From: Phoronis australis
Taxonomy: Eukaryota; Phoronida; Phoronidae
Length of the DNA: 62,000 nucleotides
Assembly (NCBI GenBank): GCA_002633005.1
Contig: NMRA01000455.1
Coordinates: 48,652-110,651, forward strand
Reading direction: 5' to 3'
Shown one piece after another: positions 30,905 through 45,900 of this stretch (position 1 is its first letter; every line of letters begins with the position of its first letter). The translations under genes were made by a program, and so were the position numbers. The notes beneath the pieces were generated by a model. The model made no database searches. It had not been told where the DNA came from and saw only the letters and a list, made by a program, of their open reading frames with translations.

Positions 30905-33900
30905 GTATGTATTCTAACACAATAACATCCAGAAGGAAACCTTAACCAGTGTGTTGGAAATCACGTGTGTGATCAAATCTAAGCAAGTTTGAATGCATTG
31001 ACAGCTTGCATTTTTTTTAAGGAAAATTTTCAGTTTTGTACAACCGACATGCGCGCACTCAGCCTTTAATATGGGGGGCTCGAATGTCTGACGATGTGGA
31101 GCTCTTGCTGACCTTCACTGTGCGTCTGCGCCTTTTTAGTTGACTTTTGTCTCGTTTTTTAGAACTTTTTGTTTCTCTGAGGCGGACCTTCTTGCCCACT
31201 TCGTCAAATGTGGGGTTGGTTTCGAATTGATTCCATTCGTCCGGTCAAAAAATATAAAAGATAATTTTATGGTTTTATTATACAAACCGCCAATTCTCGC
31301 CGTTGTCTGGCAGACATTCGCTGAAATCACAGTCGGTGACTTAACGGTGATCTTTGGACTTGCTTTTATAAGTTCTGCCAGTAAAGCGGTTGGCTGACAC
31401 GCAGCAATTTCATGTTCGATTCCACGATAGAAATATCGGAACAAAGATTTTTCTCGCCGATGTGATCACCTTACACGACTCTATTCACGGGCCGTTTTTT
31501 ACGAAATTATGGTTGGTCGTCACTTGTAAAAGAAATAGTATGATCTGCAACTGTAAGCTCGTCGTTAGCTTGAAACGACTGACATCTACAATTTGTCTTA
31601 GTAACGATTTGACACCAGATTTTCTCGGTTTAAAGGAAAAACGGTACTGTGATAGAAGACTGGTTGTCGTTCTTACGCATGGTTTTACTCACTTAAATTG
31701 CAGCTTTAAACACTTGAACATTCCTTTTCTCTGTACAATCCATACATGTACATATACTGTATACCTAACCTTTTTTAATCGTGTCCCCAATACTAGCAAA
31801 AACGATACGGAATACTGGCTTATCAAAACTCCTTTGTGTTTTTCGCGTTTAAGTACATGTGTTATTCTGTTCTCTATACTCATGGGTGGTGTAGCAAAAA
31901 AAATAGGGCTGGTAGACTACGATGAGGTTGGATTAGCCCACTCCATGTTGTCCTTGTTGAACAATGTGCTCGACGGCATGCAATAATGGACGTTACCTAC
32001 ACCCTGTAGCTGGTACGTTTTAGGCCAGCTCATGTTTCTGTTTCGTGAAACCCGACTGAAACTTGAGAAAAGAAATTGTCTTACGCTGAACACGGCTATT
32101 TAGGAGAAAAAAATAATTAAATCTCACGTGTGCAGAAGTGCAGTCTCTAAAAATGTATCTAATGCTTAAATATGGTCCGTAATTATATTTAGACTGTAAT
32201 CCGCTCATACGTGTAGTTCTCTGACTCAGCCTTTTTCAGCAATTACTGTATGAAGGGAGTTTAAGATCAAATATCTGAAGCCTGGAGCTGCTTTCACGAA
32301 ACGGACCATGGCCGATGTCTTAGTCTCTATTTTTGTGGAAGGAAAAATTACATGCATATTTCTCGAGAAACCTATTGACTTTTGTCCTTCTGTTAAATAA
32401 AACACAGTAGTAAAACAGCGGCTACTTTGCGCATTTGTGGCAAACATCTGTGTTGCTTAGGTAAACTATATACAGAAATGTAAAAAAAATCCTAAATTTA
32501 AGTTAAGCAAGGCGTATTGCATTTCCAGTCCTCCTAAAACTCTATTTACCTGGCTTGTGCGAGAAGTCACGTGTTAATATTTACTGTTTCTAGGGAAACA
32601 CCAACAACAAAGCGGATCCGAGCACCGAATGTAGCAACGCCAACTGCGTAGATGGAGACCAGGCCTGCATGAAAGACTGCGATAACAACGTGGGAGTCTG
32701 CGTAGGTACGGTTGTGTTCTTGTCAACGAAATGTTTATTTCAAAACAGTGTCTAAGGGTGAAGCACTGTGGCAGATCGGATTCATAACAAACTTTCAGGT
32801 ACGATGCTTTTTATGTAAAATGTTCTACAAAAAGCTGCCAGGACTTTTTTGTTTCAAAAAACTAAAAGCTGCAAAAAGTTAAAGCTGAATAACAATTTAT
32901 AAAACGGTAACAACATTCGTGATATTTATATCAAATGGAATTTGGTAGTGTTGTTGTAACCAATCGTTTGATATGCATACATGTACAAAATGTTTAGTTT
33001 TTTGGTAAATTTCACTACAAGGAGAATTAAGGGAGTTTGCATAAAGTTAAATTCATATTCTACTGACGTTCTTGCTTCAAAACAAACGTACTTTTGCTGA
33101 GTTAAAAGCTAATAACAGTTTTGCTAACATTTAACTCAACACATAGACATGTCGAAGGTCTCCATAACCATAAAATGCTCCATGTTTGATCGAAGGGCTA
33201 TCAAAATTGGACACATGATTTTGATGAAAAAGATCCAAAAAATGTAAAAAACGAGAAAATGATTTTATAGGATTCTGTAGCTACATTATGGCGATTCCAT
33301 CCTGGTCACGTGACCTTGTTTCTTAGTAAAATTTGGAAAAAAGTAGCTATACAACAAAACATCGATCGTTTTATTGATATCGTTGTTTTGCTGTATTACA
33401 CCTATCTTTTTTCTAAAGTTTACTAAACAAACAAATGTTACTGGGACTTGGGTGACTGTGGGTAATGTTAAAACCTATTTTGTTGAACTAAGCTGACAGG
33501 TAAAGTACCAATGGAACAAGGCAGTTGACACAATCATTTTTACGGAATCATCGGAATAAGACTTAGGAACACTTAAGTCAAAGTGGCAATACTCTTCTGT
33601 GAGACTGTCCTTCTTTTGGAAAGATTTCCTTAACACTCAGTCGTGTTACTAATCTCCAATTTAGGGATATCATCTGCCCTCGTTTCGCCGTTGACAGTGT
33701 AACGTTGATGTCTAACTCAGATGATAAAACACTATTCAACCACATAAATACTCTACTGTGTCACACATTTATCTCCACATAGTTGGCGTCCATGTACATG
33801 TATAACCCGACTAAAGTGTAGCTCAAGCTCTTCCGTTTGATAAGTTTTCAAAATTTGCCCCAAACTTTAAGGGTTGACGCTGGTTACGAAGCAAAGTTTT

Positions 33901-36900
33901 TAGGGAGGTGGAAGAGGATGACAGGGTTTAAAAGGTTTAGTACCCTTTCAAAATGGCTTCTTGTTTTTCCAATGACCCAAACATCATCAGGGCCTACCCC
34001 AGAGATTTTGGTTACTTAAACAAACAGTAACTTGGACACCACCATGCATTATTTTGTGTAGACATTTTAAAACCCTTGAATGCTTCTTTCCACTGTTCCT
34101 TCGTCATTTTAAGAAATGTCACATGACACTTAGATCCGCTCGCCTTGACTGAAGAAAAGAAAAAGGAATCTTTATGTGTTCAACGTTTACTCCTAACATC
34201 AATACCCTGAAGTGATACTCAAATAAAACAATTTCGGAGGCAACCAGTTAAATAGGGTCGCGAACTTTGCATAAACACGTGCGACATAGCGTAACGTCAA
34301 CGTGGAGTGCTATCTCGGCAACATTAAAATTATAACCTGCCGTATGATTTTTGAATACAAGAAACGCTGAATATCAACATCTGCTGCTTAAATAGTTGCA
34401 TTTACTACGCCGCCTTCCGGCCGTGCGAGTTTAGCAAGATAGTGCCAATTTCATACACGATTCACGTTTATACATGTATTTTGTGACAGGCAAATGTTTT
34501 GCGAGCACAGTTGCGCTCTTGTATTTACTAGTGTACTCCGGCAAAATTGCCGCTACTGAAGTGAGTAAGTCATACGGTTATGCTTCTCTTTTCAAACACA
34601 GCTCCCTTTAAAGAATGTGATGAAGTTCCAGTTGCCAATATTCGACACTACTACTATGCGAACTTCGCTAGCGGAACTGACAGCGGAACTGTTATGGTAA
34701 GTTATTATCGAGGAGAAAATATTATTAGTAATTTCTAAATAGAATTTCTGCATTAGGTAGTTTTAGGTGGATCCCAGGGCCCGGGCACGATTATGCAAAC
34801 TGAAATAATGACGACAAGGTATTTAGGGCAACAGCACTGGCGTAGCCACGTGGGGGTGGGACAACGGGACACTGTTCATTGCAAAAACCCCTCCTCAGGT
34901 CGAAGCTCATTTCATGTTTGCATTTTGACCGCCTGCTCAAGCACCGTGATACGTTCCTTCACAGCGCTCATGTAACCGTAGGAGCGCTGCAAATAGAGCG
35001 ATCCCAGGAATTTATGTCGTGGATGCCACTGCGCATGCCCGAGTTAATTGTCCACTGTAAACAACAATCATCGGAACGTTTCCCTTGGTCAGGGGAATTG
35101 CTGATTTGGCAAACCACCGTCGTCTGATGCGCCAGAATGGCGTCCACTGAACTGATCACAATACACTGTACATTGTGTGCCTCAACATGATTCCATTACA
35201 GCACACATCACGAATTTTTGGCCGACCGGTCGGAAATTGGTCGACGACCGGCCGTCGACCAGTCGTCTAGGCGACCACCAGCCGACCAACAACGGTCGGC
35301 TAGGAGCCGTCTGCTTAGTCGCCTCTGTGGTCGGCACTTGGGTCGGCTAATTGGTCGCCTAGCGTAGACGACCAATTCGGATTAAGCGTGTCCTTGGTCG
35401 GCAATTAGCATTTTATGACTTAGCGGGTGAACTTTGGACAAACAAACATTTAACTGTTCGCTGTTCGTTTAGCAGTGGCAACTNCGGTGAAAACGCCACC
35501 ATAGGCGTTATATAAGATGTATGAACACCTCTTTTCACGTTAAACAAAAGTCGATTCAACGCATTTTATCGATCTTGCATCCACTTACATGTCTCATTAC
35601 CCGATATTACCCCGCTGAGAATGTGCAAGTTGATACGTCCTAGCGTTTGTAATGGGCCAATGAGAAACCGCATTGGACTTGTTTCTAATAATCCCTATGC
35701 ATGAGGGAATTTGTGGTGTTTCAGTATCAGTACCACCTTTACATAGTGCCTCTGTGTAAGAATGTGCCCCGCGTTTAGCTTCATTCGAATCAGTACTTCA
35801 CGGTCCCATAATGGATGCCATCGCTTTCCCGATCAACCATTGAATCATCCAATTATTGTAACCTAGAGCTTTTAACATATTACCAGCTCATAGGCTGATA
35901 AATGATCCGACCAGACATCCGGGCATTAAAGTAACCGTGCTTATTATTACATCACCAAGTTCAAAATGATTTGATTTCATGTGAGCGGACTGCGTGACTT
36001 AGGAAAATATTGAGAAGTAGTGGGGCTCAGAGTTTAATGAACAACTGCAATTAGAGCCATGCATTTATATATAAGTCACAAATGAGTTTATTTCTGATGC
36101 GAGATGACCAGCAAATTCTTCAAAGCCCAAAACTTTCAATGAGCATCACGAAATTTGTGCAGGTGATCGTCTTGACATGCATGTATAGTGGTACATTTAC
36201 ACTGTAGGCTATGTGTTACTGCCTCCCCGCACCTCATACTACTCTGGAGAATTGTTTCAGACGAAGACTTTCAAGAAGCAGTATTCCTACACATCATTGA
36301 GAGTCAGTTTCCGCGGCGTTCTTCGTTCGAGTTACAACTGCGCCGGATGTTGTTCCCGATGGTTCTTCACTTTTAACGACCAAGAGTGTTCCCTCCCAGG
36401 AAAAATAGAGATAGCATGGTACAAAGGAAAGGAGAGGAACGATTATCGCCCAGCCCAAGGTGAGCGACTTTACTAGTTTGGGGTGTTTTCCGTAAGGGTA
36501 TTTTCTTGCGAACTGGCAAGATGAAACCAGAGTGCGCAAGTGAATAGGCAGTGCGAGGGTCTCCACAGAAGTATTCGACTAGCTCGAAATGTTGATATAA
36601 CGCAAAAGTTGAGGGAGAAAATAACTGTTTTCATTTCATCATTCAAGTTACACCTCTCGCCACCAGGGAAAATACAGTTATTGGAGCAGGTGGTATTTTG
36701 AGTCTTGACCATAGCCGAGAGGTCCTGCCTTGACAACATTTTTGGGTCGATCTGAATTAAAATAATCCTATTGAAGATAAATTGTCTTTTAAAACCTACA
36801 TGTATTTTCAACATTCATGTATTAAAATTTCTTGAGCTAATGTGTCGCTGCGGGGCAAGCGAGTCACATTAATGTCAACTTTGTATTTGGTCCTTTGTTA

Positions 36901-39900
36901 AGAGAAACCAAAGATAATTATTAAAGTAGAATTTTTGGCTTCAATAAAAAATATTGAAACACGCCGGTGATCAATGCACTGACTAACCAGCTTTCGATTA
37001 TCAAAGTGTGTCTGCTCTAAGTTTCACTTGTCCGTTTCAGTTGACGGCATCTGCGAGTTGGAGCAAGCTGGGGACATAGTTATTAAGTTCAATCTGGGTG
37101 CTTGCTCTGGATATGGAGTGCCTGATTCACAAACAGGATGGGGAAGTAATATTGGAGCGTCCATCACGGTCGAAGAGAACGACCTCAGGCGGTCATTTGG
37201 TGAGTATTTTACAGTAAATCCTTTTTTTTCGATAAAAGTTTTACATCTGGCGATAGTACATTGGTTTTTGAAACGGATTCCAAACGGAGTCTGTAAATTT
37301 CAAGCAAGTCAGTGACTGTTAATAATTTTAAGGTTATGTAGAAACCTAGAAAATTTCCAATTTAATCTTAATTCGGAAATTGTTGATGGGACTTTGAGAT
37401 ACTACATGTGTACACTTTATTCGCTGTTCACGATGTTAAGAATTGTTTTTGAAATATTCTGCTTTTGCACGCGGGTCTATCAACATAGGATTTTTGTCAA
37501 TTTCTTAAAATCACTCTAAAGCTGCAAAGGTGTAGAGTATTCAGAAAACTGTAACTGTCATGTCGAACATTTGCATCAATTGAAACTTTTCTCACCTTAT
37601 TTATACCGCTGACTAAAAAGATGACCCAATCAATGACGTGTTGATAGCTTTCTCTGAGATAAAATGTATGAATTTCGAAATATTTGTCTAAATGTGTTGA
37701 CTAGTTAATAAGGTTCTACATAGCGATATGTTTATTAAAGTGTTAGCAATTAGTTTGATAGGAAAACACCACCACCATTCAGTCAGCAAAGTCATTTATA
37801 CTTGTTTGTGATCGTGTTAACACATGTACCTGTTGGTATCCAAAACATTCTCGTTCACAGAAACCAATTTACCAACTTACGGCGGTAATGCCGGTGGTTC
37901 ATCCTGCACGTTTCCTTTCGTTTACAAAGGCGTCTCATACAGTGAATGCACTGAGGTGGAACACAATCAACCGTGGTGTGCGACCACTTCTGATTATGAC
38001 AACAATCGGATATGGGGACATTGCCCAGGTGGGATTTCAAGACTTTCTATTGTATGGTATTTATGTCACTTTTCCCTCCAAAAGGAGAATGCAGTTAATC
38101 ATCTTCCGCTAATTGATCACACTGCATATAATTCAGTATTGGTGATTAGTCTTCAACGTGATGCAACGGTGGGTTACACGTGAATATTTCGTTCAGTGGT
38201 TTGTTTGTACATCGGCACGGATAATGCATCTCTATTAATAACATGCTTTACATATCTTACGATTTACCTGTTGTTTATCATTTTGTCGTCCAGTGAGATC
38301 GAAAACTTAATTTTTCCTCTTCAACTTTCGTTATGATGACGCCAGTTCTGTAAACCGAATACCCTTGTGGGCTTCCTTGGCGCTTCAGGTTCTAGAGCTG
38401 CCACGATAGAGGTGAGCAATTTCGCCCAGAATCTATTTCCCGGCGGCCACTCTCCTCGGACACAGATATGATCAGCCATCTGACTGGACTCACCTAGTAC
38501 TCAGTATGAATGAGTGGTGAATATTGGCTTCTCATTTCCCTCCAACCCTTCTTCATGTGCTTGCCCATACCCTCAGGAAGATAAACAATATTGGTGGAGC
38601 ACCAACACATTTGACTCCGCCTAGTTATTGCCCCCGACACCACTCAGTGGGCTAAAATTTCTGACTCCAACCTATTGCCACCATTTCCGCCATTTTGTAC
38701 ACCTCGCCCGTCCTCACAGGTGTGCGGATTAGCTGTTTGAGATGAACACATCGAAGAAAAGACCACTAAAAACTCACACAGCACTTCATCAACATTTCAG
38801 TTTTGTGTAGTTACGAGTAAAGAAGTACCATACATGTAAAATCAAGAGCCAGCTTACTGAGTAGACAATTGGCTGCGGAACACTTTCTAAATTCGTGATG
38901 GGATCACTCGTTTCCCGCGATGTTACGCCCAGATGGAATGCGCAAGCATCAATTTTCGGTATCCGTAAAAAGTTCAATGGGTACCTCCAATGCAGCATGA
39001 GCTCCACCTACTAAATTTTGATTTCTCTATTGAGTAGCTAACATGTTATTTATTTACTGTTGTCTTCGCTGTTGTGTCTTCTTTTTGCGTAGTTCTCACT
39101 TGTTATTGGACCATTATTGGTTTCTCCCTCGCCATCGGTGGTCCCCACCTCTGTTATGGTGTTAGTCCAAGTCCTTGACGGCCTAATTCTATTTTGGTAA
39201 TTTTGTCGCCGCGCCCAACTGTTCTTATCGACCTCGTTACAGCCACTTTTTTGGTGTTTCGACTTTAACTTTTGTTCTGGTTGAAGGTCCTTGTCTTCCC
39301 TGCCTCACAAAGTTACATGTACATGTATATAGTGTCGAAGTGGCATGGCACATAATCCTCCACTTCTTTCACCGCATAGTTTAATTAAGAGTCTGAATGA
39401 TAAAATCATAGCGGCCAAGAATCCATTCGTAGTCGCAACAACCGCACAATCATTATCGCGTAAGACCAGGCAGAATCACCTGAGTGGAAGGCGAGCGTGT
39501 CGCGAGTACATTTTGCTTGCGGTGTTAATTATGCACCCTCGCAACCTGCCGGCCTTCGAAGTGATTGGCTAGTGGTGAGGCTAAAGTGTTGAAGTGCTGA
39601 ATAACGGGAAAGAATTCACAATTTCCGTTTAAACAACGTTTTCTCGCCACAGAGTGTCAGGCGTCTAAGGAACGGACCCAAACATACACGTACACGTAAC
39701 TAGACAAGAAACACATAGTGTAGTAGGGCAGGGTAATGCTGCTATGTTTTTATTCGAATTCTTTTTGGAGAAATAGAAACTGCTACTTTTACCGCTATAT
39801 TTCAATAGAGGGGTGCTAATTTCTAAATTTAAGGAAAATGTCCAAAACTGTCAAGATTCAACATCAAGCAGTACACGTGGACTGGTGTGGAGGGGTCAGA

Positions 39901-42900
39901 CGAAGGTCATATTTATGTAAGTGAGATAGTACCACATGGATCACACTGTAAACTTAACTTTTTGTTTGATGCGTGTTATCAATTATATATTCAATGATTG
40001 GTGTAATACGATGATCCAAAATATGTTGTCCAAACGTTACCATTTGAGGAGAAATGGTAGATACTTAACTACTGATAAGTGTCAATCTGCAGCCAATAAT
40101 ATTTAACAATTGCTAAATGATATTGTAATGTCACTGGTCACACTACGTTGCATGCTAGCTAAGAATAGTCTCATTTGAATTATTTTACTCATAGAAACAC
40201 GATTATATGTTTTCTAAATAATTAAAGTTGGAGAGAATAATTAAACCAATTTACAAAAAACTTCGGAAAACATATAACATCTACAACGTCTTAAAACCAT
40301 AAAACCTGTTTTTCAGACGTTTTATTACTACAAGAGAGCCGCGGACACGGCCATCCGAGTTCTCTTTCTAGCCAATATCTACATGTATCCGGATGGGGTG
40401 CTGCGCTACAGTGTTCGGTTTGACGGCCATGATTGCTCGAGTCCTGGTGCTATAGACGGTATTTACAGTCACCTGGATGCAAATGCTCCTGATGCCACTT
40501 ATGATGGCACAGGGGGGAGTAAGTAATGGTTCGGATGTCAATCATACTCGACCGAAGGCTTCTTACAGGCATTGTCGACTTTTTTGATATTTCCAAAGCA
40601 CAATTTAGTTGCGTAACAACACCGCGTGAATTAAGAGTGTTTTAAAAATTGAAACGACGAAGCTTTCAGTGATTCAGCTGGCTAAAATCACGAAAATCGA
40701 ATTGAGCTTTTTACATTCACAAAGTTGGTCCGCAACATTCATTACGGTGCTATGACTTGACCACACCTAAAGGCCTCATTAGATTTTCGTTTTTCAGCCA
40801 GCAACAGAGGACAATAGTCCACTTTTAATAACACGGGCTTCATAGCAGGCATTTGTGTTTTCAGCCACACAAACAGGGCGAAATTCAATATTAATTGCTC
40901 AGAGTACACTCGGAAGCAGCTCGAACATGTATTGCGTTGTTCTAAAAGGTTCCGGTTTTGGTTTGCAGCTAGTGAAGAAATATCTTGACACACAGCAAAT
41001 AACGTTTCACAAGTGTTTAGATAGTGACGGAAATTCTTTTTATGCAGTTGATGGTCTGTGCAATAACATAGCAGCAGGACGGAGATCTATTGAGATTCAT
41101 ATCTCCAGACCCCAAGGCAGCATGGATGGTTACACTGGCTGGAATCAGAGAAACAGGGTTATTGTCGAGGAGATCCGCTATGACCTTGACGTCAGCGCAG
41201 GTAATTACGGCAGTTGTCGTATTCTATGCAATATTATCGCGCTGGTAATGCAACCATGGGTCATATCACCTAAAATTGTAGGTAGAGATTTTGGACTGCT
41301 GGTGTGGTAAGGCCGCAAGACGTTTTGATTACCGTTATCTGGCGGAGTCGTGCCTAACTCATAAAATAGTGCACAGCGAAGTTCAACCCAGATGCTGTAT
41401 TCAGGATTAACCTTTGCTGCAGTTGTGGTTTATCAAGGTAAGGTTTATACCATGAGTTACTACACTTAAACATTTAGAGTTTATGGGATTTTAAACGGAT
41501 GGACAAGATACGTGTACTTCACGTTCATGCGTATCCACGCTAAGTGAAGCATAATTCTATTGATGGCGCAGGTTAAACTTGTTGCCAAGTTACACGTTTT
41601 AGTAAAAAGGACTCAGAATCTAGAGTAAATAAGTGGTACTACAAACTCACCAGGGGCGGAACTACAGTTTGAACTTGAAGGAACGTCAGCTGAGTGGTAT
41701 GCCTGTTCTAAAGCCATAAGCCAAAGCAACCACACGGTTTGGCAAATCGACAAATTTACCACTTGGAAACCCAAGGAATTCAAGGGGCAGCTACGGCTTT
41801 TGAAGGAGAATGGTGTCTCGCCTTCTCAAAACAACATGCCAGCAAAGATGTTGTTTGCTGTCCTTGACGGGGGCCTAAAGTCGCCTATGCACGCGTGGTT
41901 GATAAAACTGAAATTCCAAGGTACAAAATTATTGCGTAAACCATGTTATGTCGTTCGAAGCTTTTCAAATACATTGGGAAGTATCACAGAATTGGCAAAC
42001 TTAGACGTATTCCTAATCATAAAACATAGTACGTATATAGACCCTAGGGCGATTCCCCAAGCATTCAAACAAAGTCTTGAATCAAGAACTCTTGTCTTTT
42101 CAATTACAAATCCATAACTTTAGTTGATTAGTTGGTTATCCCACATTGTTGCACCTTACATAAAGACTGTTAGCTGGTCTTAAACCTCCTTAGTTTTCTC
42201 ACAGGGCTCTTTGAGTGGGCACTTTCGGGGCTCTATTTTCTGTTTTGTACAGTGTGAACATTCATTTAAGCAAATATAAGAAAATTTTGTAGCGTAGAAA
42301 ATAATAATTTCACTCGGCACATACTGAGCCACAACACCACGTTCCTTACAATAGATGTATCTCTTTTTATCACTCCGGCTGGTCTGCTCACTCAGCTTGC
42401 CCTGAACAATGCTTTGCAGGTTGTTATAGCCCAGTTGGCTGTTTAGTGTACCCACTTGGTACTTTATACGATATTTGCCCATTTGGCAGTTTGTACCCGC
42501 TTGGTACTTGTTATTGAATTTGCCGTTTTGCTCGACCCGGTTGGTAGGCAATCGGCCAATACCCATTTGGTATTATGTACCCATTTGGTACTATGCTAAC
42601 CTGTGCCACTTAGCATCCGATACTCAATTGTACTTTGGGTATCGGAAATGTGTGCGTTATCTCTTGTAATTAAGGAACCCATCTGGTTCCTTCTGTGAAA
42701 TATTTATTTGTAGAGCTGTGACCCTGAAATTCCCAATACAACTTAAAATATACATTATTCTTGTTGTTTTATTTGTCCCCAATAATTTCACCTGAACGAT
42801 TTGGATTTGTCGTATGCAGCAGTCAGATCGGGCCAAGTACGTAGTTGTTTTAACATTCTTAAAAGAATGTTAAATCAAACGTACATGTATCGAAATGACA

Positions 42901-45900
42901 TGCAGTTAACCTTACTCTATTGCATTTTTGGTAACAGTCGTAACCCGTGACGGTAGCGTCCAGCGATTGCCTGAATACAACTTTCACCAGTGGTGGTGGT
43001 GGGCGGTGAACGACGGCACAGACAGTGGACATATAGGAAGTATTGTGAGTATCGGAAGGATTTTCTTCTTGTCCTTCTTTCTTTGTAATTGGCATCATTA
43101 TTATAAGCAGTATATTTCTTGGGACAACTATCATTACTTTTGTTATTGGCTTTATTATTACTACTGAAGTTTTTAGTCTTAGTTAGATGGAAGACTTACA
43201 AAAGTGATACTCATGAATAGGTGATATCTCATCGTAAATAAGATCCGTAATTGTCGTAGTTACAAGTTGCTATCAATTAGGAACTAGCGGCGTGAAACCA
43301 TGTCAACGGGTTCTCTGTTATTCGTTAATACTCAAGAGCAGGTCCTGTTTTACCAAAATGCTGTAACTTTGCTATGTAAAAGAAGTTTAATAAAACACCT
43401 CGCAGGCGATTAATAGAATCTTACAAAGGCAGAGAGGAGGTTCAAGCAAAACGATACATGTAGGTTTCCGAAGAATAATCTATTGTGCGGCAGACACAGT
43501 GCGCATAAAACCGCGTTATGGAATTGAATGTCGTGATCTCTTCGGCCAGCGCTCCATAGGAAGGATACAATAAAAATCGTGCACTTTCCACCGTGTTTTT
43601 GTTTGCCGATATGGCTAAAAAGAGGCACTGGGTCCGTTCCCTGGATTTCCCGACATGCATGCATTGATTTGATCACGAAAGCAGAGTCTCTTTAAGATGC
43701 TTGACGTGTTCGTGTCCTTTGACGTCACCTTTTGTAGAACTAAAGGACGAGGGACATTTTGTTTGCGTTCATCAGCAAGTCACTAAATTGTTCCTTTTAA
43801 AGACTCAGTGGTTTTACACACGAGTTAGCCGATCAAAGTATAAAGTATCTACCATTCAATACATGCATTGTACAGTTTGCAGGTATCACTCTCTCTGACT
43901 TCCCTGATAGCATGTGAATCCCTTAGTAAACAGCTCTTCAACGACGATTTTCATTGTCTATCTGCTACAACTTTTTACAACGGATGTCACCTTACGCATG
44001 GTTACAAAGTAAAAAAATCTAGTTGACCGAATGTCGAATCTCTCTGGAGATGCCCATTTGAATCGTGAAATTATTAGCAAATTGGGATGCAAGGAATGTA
44101 ATTACAGATTCTGCATTACTATATAAAAACTACCACGGCTAAATACTGAATATATGTTTTCAGTTCCTATTCTTCAATTTCATTTCACACATTTTCATGA
44201 ATTAAAATCGTCAGGCTTAGCCACATGAAACCCTAATCGACAGTTGAACCTTAAACAGCCTGGTATGGCCAGTTACGCGTATGAAGCGAGTTACTGGAAA
44301 CAGCAAATGAATATTTGCCAGTATTCCGATAGCTCGAACTCCGAACATGTTAAAGCTACAGTTGTATACGGTTGATGAATGAAGCACCAGGGGAGTGAAT
44401 GAATGCATTTTGCCTAAATCAGAACCAGTAGTTTGCCATTAAATCATTGACGGAAGGCTCGGTCTTGTTACAGGCGATGCTAAAAAAACGATTGGAAATC
44501 GCCGCAGACTGTTTCCTTCAGTGTTGTAACTGCAAGTTGTAAAACTAGTCAAATTGATGAAGAAATGTACCAGGATCCAGATTTGTTGTGTACTAAAAGG
44601 CCAGAAGATCACAAAACTTTTGTAATTATAATTACACCCCCACGAACCTCACCCCTCCCCCGGTGGACACGCTATTCACTAATCTTGACACCCCCGTTGT
44701 TTTACCTTCCTCCTGGTAACTTCACTGTAATCGCTGAAACTGTGTTTCCCAATTACCTCTTCCCCAATATGGATAATGCAGCTTTCAAGTGGGCCCTGAG
44801 GCATTCACAAGAGCTTGGTAATTTCTTTGCCTTTAAGTTTTCTCGGACGTGAATGCAACTTGTGTACATGTGCAGATTTGGTCATCCGACTTTTTATTTT
44901 GAGAATTATTATCTGGGTGACTGAAGTTGGCACATGTGTTGACATCTGGGCAGGTGTTGTTTCACCCATAGATTCGAAGTCATGATAACTGAGTGCTCAT
45001 TTCTCAATCATGTCGCATCAAACACCGAAAAAGTACCATTTTTATTACGAAACAACCTCGACTAAATTGCAGAATAATGCTGGTAAGATGTTTATGGTCA
45101 CCTCCACACTTTCTATAGTACCCTCAGAAAAAACTAGGAGGAAAAATTAAAGCCCAAGTGGGTGAAGTAACTGACAAGGCTCAGAACACCAATCTCTAAC
45201 CATGTCCCTTGTTCCAAATAATGTAGGTCGAATATCCCAGTATGTGCGAACGCGAATGTTCTATTCGGAATGTACCGCTCAGATGGTCGTACTGTGACAT
45301 CTACAGTAAATCCCCTTCGAATTATACATGTACATAAATTCATTGAAGATGTTGTGATTTCACCTCCTGTTCAAATACTAACTTTTGATTTTGACCACCA
45401 GATGGCTTCACAATCCTTAAGTAGTCCTTTAGTTAGTGGGCTTTGAGGACCTGAACGTTTGTTTTTGCTTGCGGCCATGTTTACTGTACAATGACCCGCC
45501 TTGTCAAGTCTACTTATCATAAGCAAAAACGATTTTCAAGCCAAGCCCAAAGATTACTGTCTTCTAATATAAGTTAGGGAAGCTTGGAACCACTGTCATA
45601 ATGGCACGTGGTAGTTCTAAAATATAACTTAAGTTTTTTGAGTTGTTGCATTGACATTAACCGTTATCATAGGCGCATCACGGGGTCAAGGGGTGCGGAC
45701 CACCTAATTTCCTCTTAATTTTAGTCACATCAAATCTAGAATTTTTCACGTTGATGACTTATACCCCCTTTTAAAATTATCCTTGATCCGACCCCCCTTT
45801 CAAGAAATCCTGGATCCGCCCATGTTAACAAAGAAATCACTATTACAGTTCCAAATAGATTCATTTTGCAAACAGTGTTCCACTGAAAGGTTGTATTTTC

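Noticed and set aside
31136-31444. 102-codon minus ORF opposite 85-codon plus ORF in gene B intron 1
   Set aside because: Mirror-image open frames in AT-rich intron with no recognisable motif on either strand.
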